A stretch of 32,500 nt of DNA from Chrysomallon squamiferum (GCA_012295275.1 CM022673.1:5842811-5875310); one strand, 5' to 3'. Positions 1 to 11,479 are shown, counted from the first letter of the stretch. A program made the numbers and translations. Notes: generated from the sequence alone by a model not told the origin.

Positions 1-7
1 AATACGG

Positions 8-56
<49 letters not shown>

Positions 57-122
57 TGTATGTATGTATGTATGTATGTATGTATGTATGTATGTATGTA
101 TGTATGTATGCATGTATGTATA
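8..122. repeat. (TA)n then (TATG)n microsatellite
   Basis: About 11 TA dinucleotides lead into more than 20 near-perfect TATG units with one CATG variant near the end. The open frame through it encodes only a repeating Met-Tyr-Val-Cys pattern and is not a gene. Confidence 0.97.
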
Positions 123-590
123 TGTTTACTATTCGGAAAACGAGCTTGGTGTTCATGACAAAACAATTATGATATTATGTGTTTATATTTGTATTGTATA
201 CATGTGTATGTGAGTTTTTATAGTATGTATATGTTTGGGCTTGTTTATCTCTCTACACGTTAAGTGTTTGACTTTCTTTCTGTTTATTTCAACACAGACG
301 ATGTTTCCTTTGCGACGTATTTCACGTGAACATCATCACTTAACACGCCCTCGTATTAGACTCCACTGTCTATGAATGGAACGCGAAAATCCCATTCACA
401 GACTTGAACAAAAAAAAAACAAGAAAAAAAACACACACAAAAAACCAGGGATTGTAACGTCCGTATAAATTCTCCGCCGTGAAACTAAAACTCGCCTGGC
501 AGTCAGAAATGTGTCTAATTAAATAGAGTACTAACACGTGTAATGTATTTCTACTTGGAATTGATTTCCTCCTCATTCGAGGACTACGGG
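123..590. other. No recognisable feature
   Basis: Mixed-sequence DNA with a short A-rich patch at about 410-445. A 68-codon reverse-strand open frame crosses this stretch, but it reads through the A-rich patch and shows no domain, so I do not call it. Confidence 0.6.
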
Positions 591-639
591 GTTACAAAAC
601 AGCCAGTGACTCGACGTTCGGCGGAGCGGAGTAGTGTTT

Positions 640-1135
640 CACTCTGTCAGTTTCCTAGAATCCTTTTCCTTTACAAAGAAACCGGAGGAGTGATACATTG
701 ACGGTTGAACTTGTTTATTTAGTTTTCACTGTAATATTTATAGTCGATTTCCTAGAATCAGTTTGATTAAAAAAAAAGAAAAGAAAAACAGACCGGATGA
801 GTTGTATATTTACTGTTAAATTGTCGATTTCCTAGAATGTTTTGGTTACAAAACCCTTGCCCCCCACCTCCCAAATGGAGGCCTGATATATTTGTGTTTC
901 AATACGTAATCACTTTCCTAGAATTGGTTTGGTTTCTATACTTGTAGTTAATCTTCCAGCATTTCTCTATATAGTCGATTTCCTAGAACTGGTTTGCTTC
1001 CGAGAAAAGACTAAGTTATATATTTACATTTATTTGTGCTTCACTGTATAGTCCGATTTTTAGAATCGGTTTGAATTTTTTGTATCAATTAATTATTTAT
1101 CCATCTTTTTATACGATTTCCTAGAACCGGTCTGA
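640..1135 (+). repeat. Diverged tandem repeat, seven copies of a CGATTTCCTAGAAT core
   Basis: The core CGATTTCCTAGAAT or a close variant recurs at about 651, 745, 825, 914, 976, 1054 and 1114, always in the same orientation. It is usually followed by a GGTTTGNTTA-like string. The core-to-core spacing is about 94, 80, 86, 65, 78 and 60 bases. Between cores, fragments such as TATATTTAC and TTCACTGTA-TAGT also recur, so the repeating unit is longer than the core. The copies are eroded and of unequal length, which suggests an old minisatellite or satellite fragment. I do not recognise the family. A regulatory array is a less likely alternative. Confidence 0.75.
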
Positions 1136-1232
1136 TTACAGAGATATCGTTATACCGTAATATGCATTCCTTTATTGAGCAATGAATTTATTTATTTTTA
1201 TTTTTTATTTTATTTTATTTTTTTTATTTTTT

Positions 1233-1234
<2 letters not shown>

Positions 1235-1327
<93 letters not shown>
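1235..1327. repeat. (CT)n microsatellite
   Basis: A perfect CT run of about 93 bases, preceded by a T-rich stretch with TTTTA units at about 1190-1234. Confidence 0.98.
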
Positions 1328-1330
<3 letters not shown>

Positions 1331-1561
1331 CTTTTTCTATGAGATATAATTATAAAATGAATGTTCACTGTCTCCTTCTGAGTCGTTGATGTTGAGTTGC
1401 AAAAACTGAACTAATAACGTTTACGTCATTACACAAATACAAGGTATATAAATGCATAACGGAATTCTGTCATAAAAATATATAAATAACTGAAACAATT
1501 TTTCTCTAACTAGTATAATTAATTTATCTTTCTGCGGAACGATGAATATATTGATTTGTTT

Positions 1562-1635
1562 TAGTGAAAAGGGAGACGAAACTGTAATGGATTCCTCAGA
1601 CGAACACGAGGTCATGGGTTCAAACCCAGGTCTGT
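1562..1635 (+). repeat. tRNA-like head of a SINE remnant
   Basis: A good RNA polymerase III B box, GGTTCAAACCC, lies at about 1619-1629 inside a short stem (TGGGTTCAAACCCA). About 40 bases upstream is a weak A-box-like string (CTGTAATGG). The A-to-B spacing fits a tRNA. On the reverse strand the B box reads as Arg-Pro-Gly-Phe-Glu-Pro, a familiar signature of antisense tRNA-derived repeats. There is no acceptor stem, so this is not a working tRNA gene. The 3' body of the element cannot be delimited. Confidence 0.45.
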
Positions 1636-1858
1636 CATTTTTAAAATTTTTATTTTCCATTAGACCATCTACAGATGTAAATTAATTTCAGCGCGTTGGT
1701 GTTTCAATTTATTTTAAATAATTATATTTGAAAAAAAGTTTATGGATGACAGAATTAAGTATTTGAAATGGAGAAGGTAAATTTGATAGAGGAGAGAGAG
1801 AAAGAAATAAATAAAATAAAAATAAAGACTCAAATGGACAGAAAAATGAGACACACAC

Positions 1859-1972
<114 letters not shown>

Positions 1973-1980
1973 CATAAAGA

Positions 1981-2530
1981 CCACTTAAAAAAAAAAAACC
2001 CAGAAGAAAATGTTTAATTTTTATAGTGGTCTCATATTATTAAATTTTATATTACTCTTTATTTATTTATTTATTTTTTTTTGTTTGTTGTTGGGTTTTT
2101 TTGTCGTTGCTGTTGCTGTTGCTGTTGTCATCATTACACCAGATGGCTCTCAATTTAAATTCGTTTCTTTGAAACGCCGTATAAAACGAATATTTTTTTG
2201 GCAATAAAAATGACATTTGCAAATTGCGATAGCATCGTTAAAGAAATGTCCTCATGTTCTATTACATTTTGACCGTGTGAAAGAATTGAATGCTTTTGTC
2301 AAAATCTCAGGAGAATGCGAGGAAATTTTAATAATTGCTTTGGGATTTAAATGAATGTTTCAGTCTGCTTTTACTGCGTTGTCGGTTACATATATTCAAA
2401 ATGTTATAAAGTGTTATCTTGAAATCCAGCAGGCTACAGGTTCGATCCTTTTGAGTTGATTTTTAAAGATGACTTTTTATTTCTACGGTTTGTTTGTTAG
2501 TAAGTATACGCGTATATTTATCTGGTGAGT
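1981..2530. other. AT-rich DNA without a gene
   Basis: Contains a short GTTGCT run at about 2103-2125 and otherwise unremarkable sequence. AGGTTCGATCC at about 2438 resembles a pol III B box, but no convincing A box precedes it. Confidence 0.6.
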
Positions 2531-2830
2531 GTTTGTGTGTATATGTATGAATGTATGTATGTATGTATGTATGTAAGTATGTAAGTATGTATGTATGTAT
2601 GTGTGTATATATGTGTATATATGTATGAATGTATGTATATATGTATGTGTGTGTGTATGTATGTATGTATATATGTATGTATGTATGTATATATGTATGT
2701 ATGTATATGTATATATGTGTGTATGTATATATGTATGTGCGTATGTGTGTATATATGTATGAATGAATGTATGTATGTATGTGTGTGTGTGTATGTGTGT
2801 ATATATGTATGAATGTATGGATGGATGGAT
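2531..2830. repeat. Compound (TATG)n/(TG)n/(TA)n microsatellite
   Basis: About 300 bases of imperfect TATG with interspersed TGTG, TATA, TAAG and GAATG variants, ending in four GGAT units near 2820. Open frames on both strands here are repeat artefacts (Met-Tyr-Val-Cys or His-Thr-Tyr-Ile patterns). Confidence 0.97.
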
Positions 2831-3920
2831 GCATAAAAGTATAAATCAGAAGAAATAAAAACTCACGAAATAAATAAGAATTCGAAAAACACCAAAACCG
2901 CATAACGTAGACAATCACAATAAAAACAAAATACAAAAGCTAGACTGAACACAAGAGACATCTCACATTTAAACAAAATCAGTTTAAAAAAACGAACTCG
3001 TGGCAAAAAAAAAAAAAAAGAAATAATCACACAGGTCATCATCGATTATTTTCTTTCAAATGAATCATTATTCACAAAGCTAAATTATCGACACGACACC
3101 TCGAGAGAGATAAATAAAATCTACAGCACAACGGTATTATCATTTCAAAGCCTTTTCTCTTGCTCTCTTTCTCCACCGCTATATAAACGGTTAATTGAGT
3201 TAAATAGCAGAGGATGACTTATAAACGGGACTGTGTGTGGAAATGTTTTACTGTTAACCGTTACTAATGGCTCGGATCAGTTAGGTTTTAAAACGTTTTT
3301 TTACTTCCGAATTCGTGAGTCGATGTTGAAAACACCCACGTCTTATCTTTTGTTTGTTAGAGAAAGATATCATTTTTATTTATTTTTTTTTTTTTTTTTT
3401 ACGTTTTTTTTTCTTGTTATTAATTAATTAATTGTTACAGTTCTTGCCGTTGAATGTGATATTTCGTTCCTTTTAATTTTCTTTCTATCTTTTTCATTTC
3501 TTTGTTTCTTTCTTTCTTTTCTGTCTAATTTTTTATGTTTCTTCCTCCCATCATTTTTTTTTCTTTCTTTTTTTCTCGTTTTTCTCTAATCACTTTTTTT
3601 ATTTTTTTTATTTTTATTTTTTTTTAAAGATGGCGTTGGCATGTTTTAAATGTCATCACTTCCATTTATAGATTAATAACATTTTAATATGTCTCGGAAC
3701 TCATATTTATTCTTCTCTGTTTTTCTTTAATCTGGATCTGTATGCGGATTATTAATGGCTTAGCGTTTGAGCTCGGAGTCTGTGTTTTTCTGAATACGGA
3801 ATTTCTGGTTCCTCGCATATTACATCATTTTATTTTGTTTCTCTCAGACAGTCTATAGATACTAAACTACATCATTAAATATCCGCTCAGCCATACCCTT
3901 ATTTCTTTGTATTGTTTTGT
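2831..3920. other. AT-rich DNA with T-rich patches, no gene
   Basis: Holds a short A run at about 3006-3019 and an extended T/TC-rich zone at about 3375-3630. The remainder is ordinary low-GC sequence. I see no exon, RNA gene or transposon end. Confidence 0.6.
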
Positions 3921-4300
<380 letters not shown>

Positions 4301-4308
4301 TTTTCTCT

Positions 4309-4391
4309 ATACATCCCATTTGTTTCTATCTAATCGAAAAAAATGATTTTGGGATACATCCCATTTGTTTCTATCTAATCAAAAAAATGAT
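4309..4391 (+). repeat. 45-bp tandem duplication
   Basis: The string beginning ATACATCCCATTTGTTTC and ending AAAAAAATGAT occurs twice, at 4309-4347 and 4354-4391. The copies differ only by one G within the A run. The near identity implies a recent local duplication at the edge of the CT tract. Confidence 0.93.
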
Positions 4392-4484
4392 GGGACATAT
4401 ACGTAACATAACAAAACGCCTACACAGCATTAGTAGTATTTACACGTTATTTCAGTTTTCCTGATCCATAAATATACCATAAAA

Positions 4485-4780
4485 GAAAAATAAATATCTG
4501 TTTAAAGATTCAACAACACGTTTTATTAACGTCAATCGCTGTTAGTTATCACGCATAAGAGTTTAGTACGCTGGTAACACCAGAGAGGGAAACCTGCTAC
4601 AGTCTCGGAATTATCCACTTTTAAATATTGGCAGCAAGGGATCTTTTATATGGAAATTCGTTCAGTTAGACGTCGGATACCTTTGTCATACGCAGTTTGT
4701 GGGACAGTGGAAAATAGAGCAACATCTACAAACGGAGTAGTGTTTTACGCAGGTACTCTAACCAATGAGCCCAAACCTGC
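4485..4780 (-). repeat. Molluscan tRNA-derived SINE, full-length but decayed
   Basis: Read on the reverse strand, the element opens with a tRNA-like head at about 4756-4775, with a clear A box (GGCTCATTGGTTAGAG). Its B box is degenerate. The body contains ATATAAAAGATCCCTTGCTG (about 4633-4652), followed by a string ending GGTTTCCCTCTCT. The tail contains AATAAAACGTGTTG near 4510-4528. These blocks come in the order and spacing I recall for an abundant SINE of gastropod and bivalve genomes. I do not assert a family name. Divergence and loss of the B box argue that this copy is old and transcriptionally dead. Confidence 0.75.
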
Positions 4781-4825
4781 TAGCAAAATTAAAGACATTT
4801 TTTATTTTGCTTATTAAGAGAACAT

Positions 4826-5060
4826 TTGTCTTTTTTTTTTTTTTTTTCTGTTTCTCGTTTTTTTTTTTCTTTTTCATGTTTTTTTTTTTTTCCTTCCTAA
4901 TTAGAAACATTATTTCCATTTTCTATGTTTGAAAAGGACTTAAATATTACTAGAAAATTCTTTTTCTTTTATTTCAAGTTTAAATTTTTGCATTTTTTCT
5001 AACGAAACACCATTTTCAATTTTTTTTTTTTTTTAATTTTATTTTATTTTTTTAATCTTT
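4826..5060. repeat. T-rich low-complexity stretch
   Basis: Successive T runs of about 10-20 bases, interrupted by TTCT and single bases, starting about 45 bases beyond the head of the reverse-strand SINE. Confidence 0.85.
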
Positions 5061-5295
5061 TCACTTTTTGATGATACAACTGGATGAAATAAGGAGAAGA
5101 GAGTCAACATAAAATGAAATAAACTTTAATATACACATTTTTGTTCTATTTAAAAAATACAGTTAATAATAAAAAAAAAACATCAGTAATGCAGAATAAA
5201 ATCTCGTCCAGGGACATTTCAGCTTGAAATTTTTATAGATTTGAAATTAACTGTATAAACGTTAAAACGTCAGTTAAAAAGACATTAATGAAATG

Positions 5296-5360
5296 GGTTT
5301 AGTGTAATATTGGAGCACACGCCTAGAAAGCTAAGCGACGCTGGATCGAACCTTCTGAAT
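5296..5360 (+). repeat. tRNA-like head of a second SINE remnant
   Basis: TAGTGTAATATTGGAGCAC at about 5299-5317 resembles an A box and D arm. GCTGGATCGAACC at about 5340-5352 resembles a T arm with a one-base-altered B box. The roughly 40-base spacing fits a tRNA. Pairing in the anticodon region is poor and no acceptor stem is visible, so this reads as a retroposon remnant rather than a tRNA gene. The body after 5360 is unidentified. Confidence 0.45.
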
Positions 5361-5596
5361 GTCTTCTTTGGACTGTCGCTCTTTCTGGTTAATTAATAGT
5401 TTATCAAAGACATAGTATGTGTTGTGCTGTTAGTCTAAATGCTTATATGAAAGATTGCTTGTAGATTATCTGTTATAATAATAACGTTATAGATATGGTG
5501 TGTGTGTCTGTGTATGAAGAAAAAAAGAAATACAAACGCAAATAAATAAATAAATATAATACAAATACATATATTTATATTTACCTATAACTATAA

Positions 5597-5832
5597 ACAC
5601 ACACACACACATACACACAAACGCACACATATATACATACAAGTATATATACATACATAGATAGATAGATAGATAGAAAGATAGATAGATAAATAAATAG
5701 ATATAGATAAATAGATAGATCTATCGATACAGATATAAATATATAGATATAAATATACATGTATATAATAAACAAACGAATAAACACTTATATACATAAT
5801 TATACAGAAAAAAATCCCCAATAAATTTAAAT

Positions 5833-5878
<46 letters not shown>
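5597..5878. repeat. Compound (AC)n/(ATAC)n/(GATA)n/(TA)n microsatellite
   Basis: AC-rich DNA at 5597-5627 grades into ATAC. Imperfect GATA/AATA units follow at about 5658-5725. A perfect TA run of about 38 bases stands at 5838-5875. Confidence 0.95.
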
Positions 5879-5879
<1 letters not shown>

Positions 5880-6057
5880 AAATAAGAAGTCTCACTTACC
5901 TTATTTACAAACAATCTTCAGATCAATAACTCCAGAAAACAGCCACACAATCTGTAACAACAACCCAACATCTCTTCACATCCTTTCTCTTTCTCTTTTT
6001 TCAAATTTTTTTTTATTTTTTTTTTTAATTTTTTTTTTAATTCTTTTAGTTTCGTTT

Positions 6058-6330
6058 GGGAGGAGGAGGGTATCGCCCAAAACTCGCATCCGCGGTCAAG
6101 CTGCACGCGCCCATTCGCGGTTTCAGCGGCGAGGGTAAAAACGCGGAAAAGACTAATCAAGCTCAGTCTCCGCTGAGGTAGCACGTTACAGTAGCGTTAG
6201 GATAATTCTGATGAGCGGAGAGAGTGAAGATTTGTCCAACCCTAACAATTCTGACATTCGATCAATACGAGAGAGACTAAACAAGTCGTCGGAAATAAGC
6301 GCACGGGAGAAAAAGGGATAGAAAGGACTG
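6058..6330 (+). promoter_or_regulatory. Short GC-richer, CpG-containing island, candidate promoter or first exon
   Basis: This stretch is clearly richer in GC and CpG than its surroundings (CCGCGG, ACGCGCCC, TTCGCGG, GGCGAGGG within about 6085-6140). It has no simple repeats. A T-rich zone precedes it at about 6000-6050. No TATA box stands at a useful distance. A promoter or 5' exon would account for the composition, but a relic repeat could too. Confidence 0.25.
6211..6321 (+). CDS. Possible 36-codon small ORF, speculative
   Basis: An ATG at 6211, just inside the downstream half of the GC-richer island, opens a frame to TAG at 6319-6321. The peptide begins MSGESEDLSNPNNSDIRSIR and ends EREKKG-like. 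It is polar with mixed charge, has no low-complexity runs, and has no signal peptide or membrane segment. I do not recognise it. The composition is more protein-like than anything else in the window, and the island upstream makes a first coding exon conceivable. No consensus splice donor (GTRAGT) ends the frame, and 36 codons can occur by chance. Without transcript support it should be treated as unproven. Confidence 0.12.
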   Translation: MSGESEDLSNPNNSDIRSIRERLNKSSEISAREKKG

Positions 6331-6669
6331 GGCGAATACAGAAATGTATAATTATTTGGAGAAGATGCCTGCCTGTATTGTTGTGTGGTGTGCTGGTTTA
6401 CTGAGCGACAGACAGCAGGACACATTGTTGTCGAATGAGATGCACTCGAGTAGATTATACCTAGAGATGGTAGTATAAATTACGTGTACATACGTGCATA
6501 GACTAGCATATGCAAGCTTGCGTGTTTGCATTCTTACGTACACACAAATACACACACACACGGACAGGTATATGTACTATGATGGCTGGGTAAACGACAG
6601 GACGTAAAGAAGGATTGACAACTGTTAAAATCTTTAACTGATGAATTAAACCTATATCTCAAAAAAATA

Positions 6670-6753
6670 TATATATAAAAAATAAAATAAAAATAAATAA
6701 ATAAATAAGTAAGTAAGCAAGTAAATAAATAAATACATAAATAAATAAAGTAT

Positions 6754-6810
<57 letters not shown>

Positions 6811-6812
6811 CT
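6670..6812. repeat. (AAAT)n then (AAT)n microsatellite
   Basis: Imperfect AAAT/AAGT units at about 6688-6750 lead into roughly 19 near-perfect AAT units ending at about 6810. Confidence 0.96.
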
Positions 6813-7228
6813 GAAATGTTATATATATAAAGAGTATTTTGGCATGTTAACAATGCACCAGTTTCAGGTCTTTGGCGTTTAAACGTATCTTTGCAAATAC
6901 CAGTTACGGTTATGATGGGATTTTATACACAGAGAGCGAGGAAGCAAGGATGCTTTGCCGAGTTAGTAAGTCAGATGAAATGCAAGAACGTTACGGATTT
7001 AAATCCAAATCAGATGTCGAATTTGTTTAAACAATTTAAATCGATTTAACTTACGTTATTTATTGAATGTCATTAAATTTTTCAAATAAAATGTTTGTAA
7101 TATCTGATTAATTTTTAAGCGTGGAAGGTCGATGTACGCTTACACGTGAGTTGTGTGCAAAACAGTGATTAAATGTTAAAATGTGAGTTGGTTTACTGAA
7201 AATTATAGTTTATGAGATAAAAATTTGT
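6813..7228. other. No recognisable feature
   Basis: Ordinary AT-rich DNA. GGATTTAAATCC near 6996 is a short palindrome with no supporting context. Confidence 0.6.
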
Positions 7229-7392
7229 TTTTATTATTAGTAGTATTATTATTATTATTACTCTTACTACTATTATTATTAGTATTATCATTATCGTTAT
7301 TGTTATTTTTAGCAGTATTATTATTATTACTCTTACTATTATTATTATTATTTATATTACTACTACTATTGTCGTTATTATTATTGTAGATG
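7229..7392. repeat. Imperfect (TTA)n trinucleotide tract
   Basis: TTA units are interspersed with GTA, CTA, CTC and TCG variants. The reverse-strand open frame through it is an asparagine-rich artefact. Confidence 0.93.
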
Positions 7393-7459
7393 TTGTTAAA
7401 ACAACTACTAATAAATAACACTTATTTCAGTAACGATAACAGGTGTTAGTCTCTCATTC

Positions 7460-7491
7460 CAAAAAAAAAAAAAAAAATAATAATAATAATA
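7460..7491. repeat. Poly-A followed by (AAT)n
   Basis: An A run of about 17 bases continues into five AAT units. Confidence 0.9.
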
Positions 7492-7560
7492 AAAAACCTC
7501 GAACAGTAACAAAGACACACTGATATTATGCATACGTTATATACGCACCCTTATGTATCT

Positions 7561-7578
7561 TGTTGTGTGTGGGTGTGT

Positions 7579-7636
<58 letters not shown>
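7561..7636. repeat. (GT)n microsatellite
   Basis: About 56 bases of perfect GT (7581-7636) preceded by GGGTGTGT variants. Confidence 0.98.
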
Positions 7637-7638
<2 letters not shown>

Positions 7639-8020
7639 TTGTGTGTTTATTCAATGAAAATTCCCCAAACCAAACAGTGTCGGTACGAAGTAAAAAGTTC
7701 TGATTAGAAAGTTCGGTATTCTTGAGGATTTAAATTCAGGACTTGATAATCAAGTCGACAGCGGAAACGATTACGTTTTGGTTGAATTCCGGTATTGAGA
7801 AATTTCACTTCTAGAATTTAAACAAACAAACATGATAAATAAAAAAAAAACATTCGTAAATTCTGCAATGAAAACAGAAACCTTGCGTGCACTTTGATGC
7901 AATAATTTAAAAATGAAGACAAAGACTGAAGGAAAGAAAAAAACATTTACAAGTGTATAATTCATTTTAAATAACAGTTATTATATCCACTTATTCATCA
8001 AAGTAACGCAATCATCAAAA
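7637..8020. other. No recognisable feature
   Basis: AT-rich DNA. GGTTGAATTCC at about 7780 faintly resembles a B box but lacks a partner A box. Confidence 0.55.
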
Positions 8021-8027
8021 AGCAACC

Positions 8028-8078
8028 GCCCCAAAAAAAAATTTAAAAATTTAAATCAAAACAACAACAAAAAAAAAA

Positions 8079-8111
<33 letters not shown>

Positions 8112-8410
8112 AATTAAAATAAACAAATATAACCAAACAACATTAATTAATCCAAAAAAAAAAAAAAAAAATAAATAAATAAATAAAAACAAAAATAAAA
8201 AATAAAATAAAATAAAATAAAATAAAATAAACAGAAAAAAAAGGAATTGCTTTCACGAGAGCTTGTAATCAGAATTGAAACAAACCTGATAAAATTATAA
8301 TAATTAGCGAAACAGACAAAAAAATAAAAAAAAAAAAAAAAAAACATGAAAATATAAAAGTACACAAGGAAACAACAAAAACAAAAAAAATAAAAGGAAA
8401 TAAGTTTTTA
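8028..8410. repeat. A-rich low-complexity block
   Basis: Long A runs (including 8081-8109, about 29 bases, and about 8154-8170) separated by AAAT and AAAAT units, with a short ordinary stretch at about 8240-8315. Such A-rich DNA may be merged retroposon tails, but no element body is identifiable beside it. Confidence 0.92.
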
Positions 8411-8800
8411 AAAATTCATAAATAATATAGAGGAGGAAAAAAGGAGCAAATATTTTACAAAAATTTTGATCGTGCAGAATGTTTCATTTTCAAATAATTA
8501 TTCTTGCTGATCTCTTCAAACATGTCGTTTAGTTTATTTTGTCAACATAATTACTGTGACATCAGATGCAGAACTCTGAGAACACTTAATAAAAAAACAG
8601 TCAGTACTGTACGTGTATTGCATATGTAATCAAATATCTGTCTTTTTCTTTAACACTATGTTTGTCAACCTGTCTGTTTGTGTGTTCTTTTCTATTTGAA
8701 GATTTGTCTGACATTTTGTCTGTCTGTTAATGTTTCTCTGTCAGTTGTTTTTATTTGATTATCTTTCTGTTATTTCTTTTGATCTTTTTTTCTTCTGTTT
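8411..8800. other. No recognisable feature
   Basis: AT-rich DNA, with TTTGTCTGTCTG-like short repeats near 8665-8735. Confidence 0.6.
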
Positions 8801-9170
8801 TGTATGTGTATGTATGTATGTTTGTATTTGTTTATCTATGCATATATACACATGTGTATCTGAGTTTATGTATATGTATGTGTGTGTGTGTGTGGTGTAT
8901 AGGTGTGTGTATGTATGTGTGTCTTTGTAAGTGGGTGCATTTATGTGTATATATATATGTATTTGTATTTGTATTTGTGATTATGTGTATGTATATATAC
9001 GTATGCATGTATTCGTATATGTATGTGTGTGTGTCTCTTTGTGTGTGTATATATGTATTTAAGTATTCTGTATTTATCTGTGTATGTACGTACGATGTAT
9101 GTGTACGTGTGTGTGTGTGTATGTATGTATGTATGTATGTATGTATGTATGTATGTATGCATGTATTTTT
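8800..9170. repeat. Compound (TATG)n/(TG)n microsatellite
   Basis: Imperfect TATG, TGTG and TATA units ending in a purer TATG run at about 9118-9160. The open frames of up to 146 codons on both strands are repeat artefacts. Confidence 0.96.
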
Positions 9171-9945
9171 ATATTTCACCGATTTTTCACCTTGACATGA
9201 AATATTGGTATACCTTGTTGTTAGCCTCTTAGATTACTTAAACGTGTATTATTACAAAAATTAATTATTTATTTACGGATTAGGAATTAGTATGAAATCT
9301 GAGTATAGGCTCTGGACTTGAGAAACTTTATATCTGGGTGGATGAACGTGTTACTTTTATATTAAATGAATACTTATCGTATAATGGTGATGTAAGGGAC
9401 AAAATCCGCACATAGAATCAGGCTTATCTTATTTTGTTAAATAAGATATTTAAGATATTGTGACTTGGAAATGAATACCTCTAGAAATCATTTTCTGAGT
9501 TTGTACTGACACTATGTCTAAATTTTATATATCAGTCTCTATAAGAATTATCTAAAAATAATCTGATGTTTTGCATTCAGAAACTATTCATGAATTTATG
9601 AATGTTTAACGATATCCTAGAATAATAATAATAAAAACCCCCAAACATAACGGCTATTGGACATCAAATTAAGGCAAATACAACAAAATTGATATTATAT
9701 CTATAAAGCGACAGCCTATGTATATTGTCTGCAAGAATTTCAGACTTTGATTCTAATATTTTTTTTTATATAAAATTTCTACGTATTTCTAATTCTGATC
9801 TTTTTAAATAGCTTCAAATAATTTCATACGTCTAAGAAGAAACAACGTATTTTCCGATTCAGATATCCTGGTTAATTTGGCAGTCGACTCCTCCGATCTC
9901 AATTTGTCTGTTAAAACGTAGTCTTGTATTTTTACACTCGACAAA
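9171..9945. other. No recognisable feature
   Basis: AT-rich, non-repetitive DNA. No coding frame of note, transposon end or RNA-like structure seen. Confidence 0.6.
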
Positions 9946-9949
9946 ATAA

Positions 9950-10140
9950 TTTGCTAATAGACTTGGCCAATGCGGCGTCCTTTTATTCGACTTCGTCCAG
10001 GTTTCGTCTGTTTCGTCTCCGCTGTTTGCCGCTAGAGGGGGCAAATCGAGTCGGCGCAGTGGAAGAGATTGTGACAGACAGGCCTGGTGAAACTGATACA
10101 GTTAGACTGGTGTGGCGTAGCGAGTGAATGCGTGTGACAG
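9950..10140. promoter_or_regulatory. Short GC-richer island with a CTCF-like site
   Basis: GC content rises here relative to both flanks. GCCGCTAGAGGGGGC at 10028-10042 matches most of the CTCF core (CCASYAGRKGGCR-type), missing about two of thirteen positions. Short open frames on both strands (61 and 67 codons) lack recognisable domains. I cannot distinguish a regulatory site from chance. Confidence 0.2.
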
Positions 10141-10295
10141 AACAAACGACAAGATCACCAGATCAATATTACAGGGGATGCAAGTTGACTGGGACTGTCT
10201 TTTTCTTGTTCTCGTTCTTGTTTTACGTTATGGTATTGGGATATATATATATATATACATTTATTATAAATGGATTTTGTGTTTTTCAGACGGAA

Positions 10296-10685
<390 letters not shown>

Positions 10686-11400
10686 GAACAGATAGGCAGA
10701 GGCTGAGCAGAATACCATGTTATTGTATAAGAACTGGAACACCGGTTAGCACAAGAAAAACTATTCAGTGGACGCAAATTTATAATATTAAAAGATATAT
10801 TTATTGCAATTAATATTCCATTCACTTTATTTTCACCTCTTCAGCCATTTATTATTTTTTAGTTTCAACAAACATTTCGTGTCAAAGTTTAGGTTTATTT
10901 ATATATTTTGGTATTACATAGTTTTTGACTATTTTAGAAAAATCTAGATGTCATTTTTGTCACATCTTTTTTTTTTTGGCTTGAACAGTCGTTTATATTC
11001 TTAACTCAGATATGTAGTATTTTTTTATTTATTTATGTACATTGAATTTGTGTATTCAATTACTGTCAGTCATTTACAATTCCTGCGGGGAATATTTTTT
11101 ATTGCGGTTTTAAATTGCATTTGTGTTCAAGATGAAACCTAAATATAATATCTGTCTGACTGTCTGTCGGTACGCGAACGTCATAAGCAAACAGCGATAT
11201 TTTTGTATGTTTTAGCGTGAATTGTTGTCTTTGTAACTCAAAGTACACTTTGAAAATGTTTTAGTTTGGTAGTAATATAGGAAAACAAATCGTAACTTTA
11301 TTATGCAGTTCTTAATAATTCAGGATCTATAAATAAATAAACAAATAAATAAACAAATAAATAAATCCATTTAATCTTTTCATGAGTATTTTGAAAGGCT
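10686..11400. other. AT-rich DNA without a gene
   Basis: Holds a T run near 10968-10977, short TCTGTCTGACTGTCTG units at about 11151-11167 and an (AAAT/AAAC)n patch at about 11331-11366. Nothing else is recognisable. Confidence 0.6.
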
Positions 11401-11479
11401 TTTCTTTTTTTTTTTTTTTTTTCTTTTTTAATTTTTCGCCAAATATGGTCTTTTTTTTTTTTTTTTTTTTTTTTTTTTC
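11401..11479. repeat. Paired poly-T runs
   Basis: T runs of about 17 and 28 bases, separated by about 30 bases of mixed sequence. Confidence 0.93.

Noticed and set aside
2437-2448. B-box-like AGGTTCGATCC as a tRNA or SINE, and GGTTGAATTCC near 7780
   Set aside because: No A box at the right distance and no cloverleaf pairing.
2463-2936. 157-codon reverse frame rich in His, Thr, Tyr and Ile; also the 146-codon frame at 8755-9195
   Set aside because: Translation of TATG/TACA microsatellites; the opposite strand is equally open.
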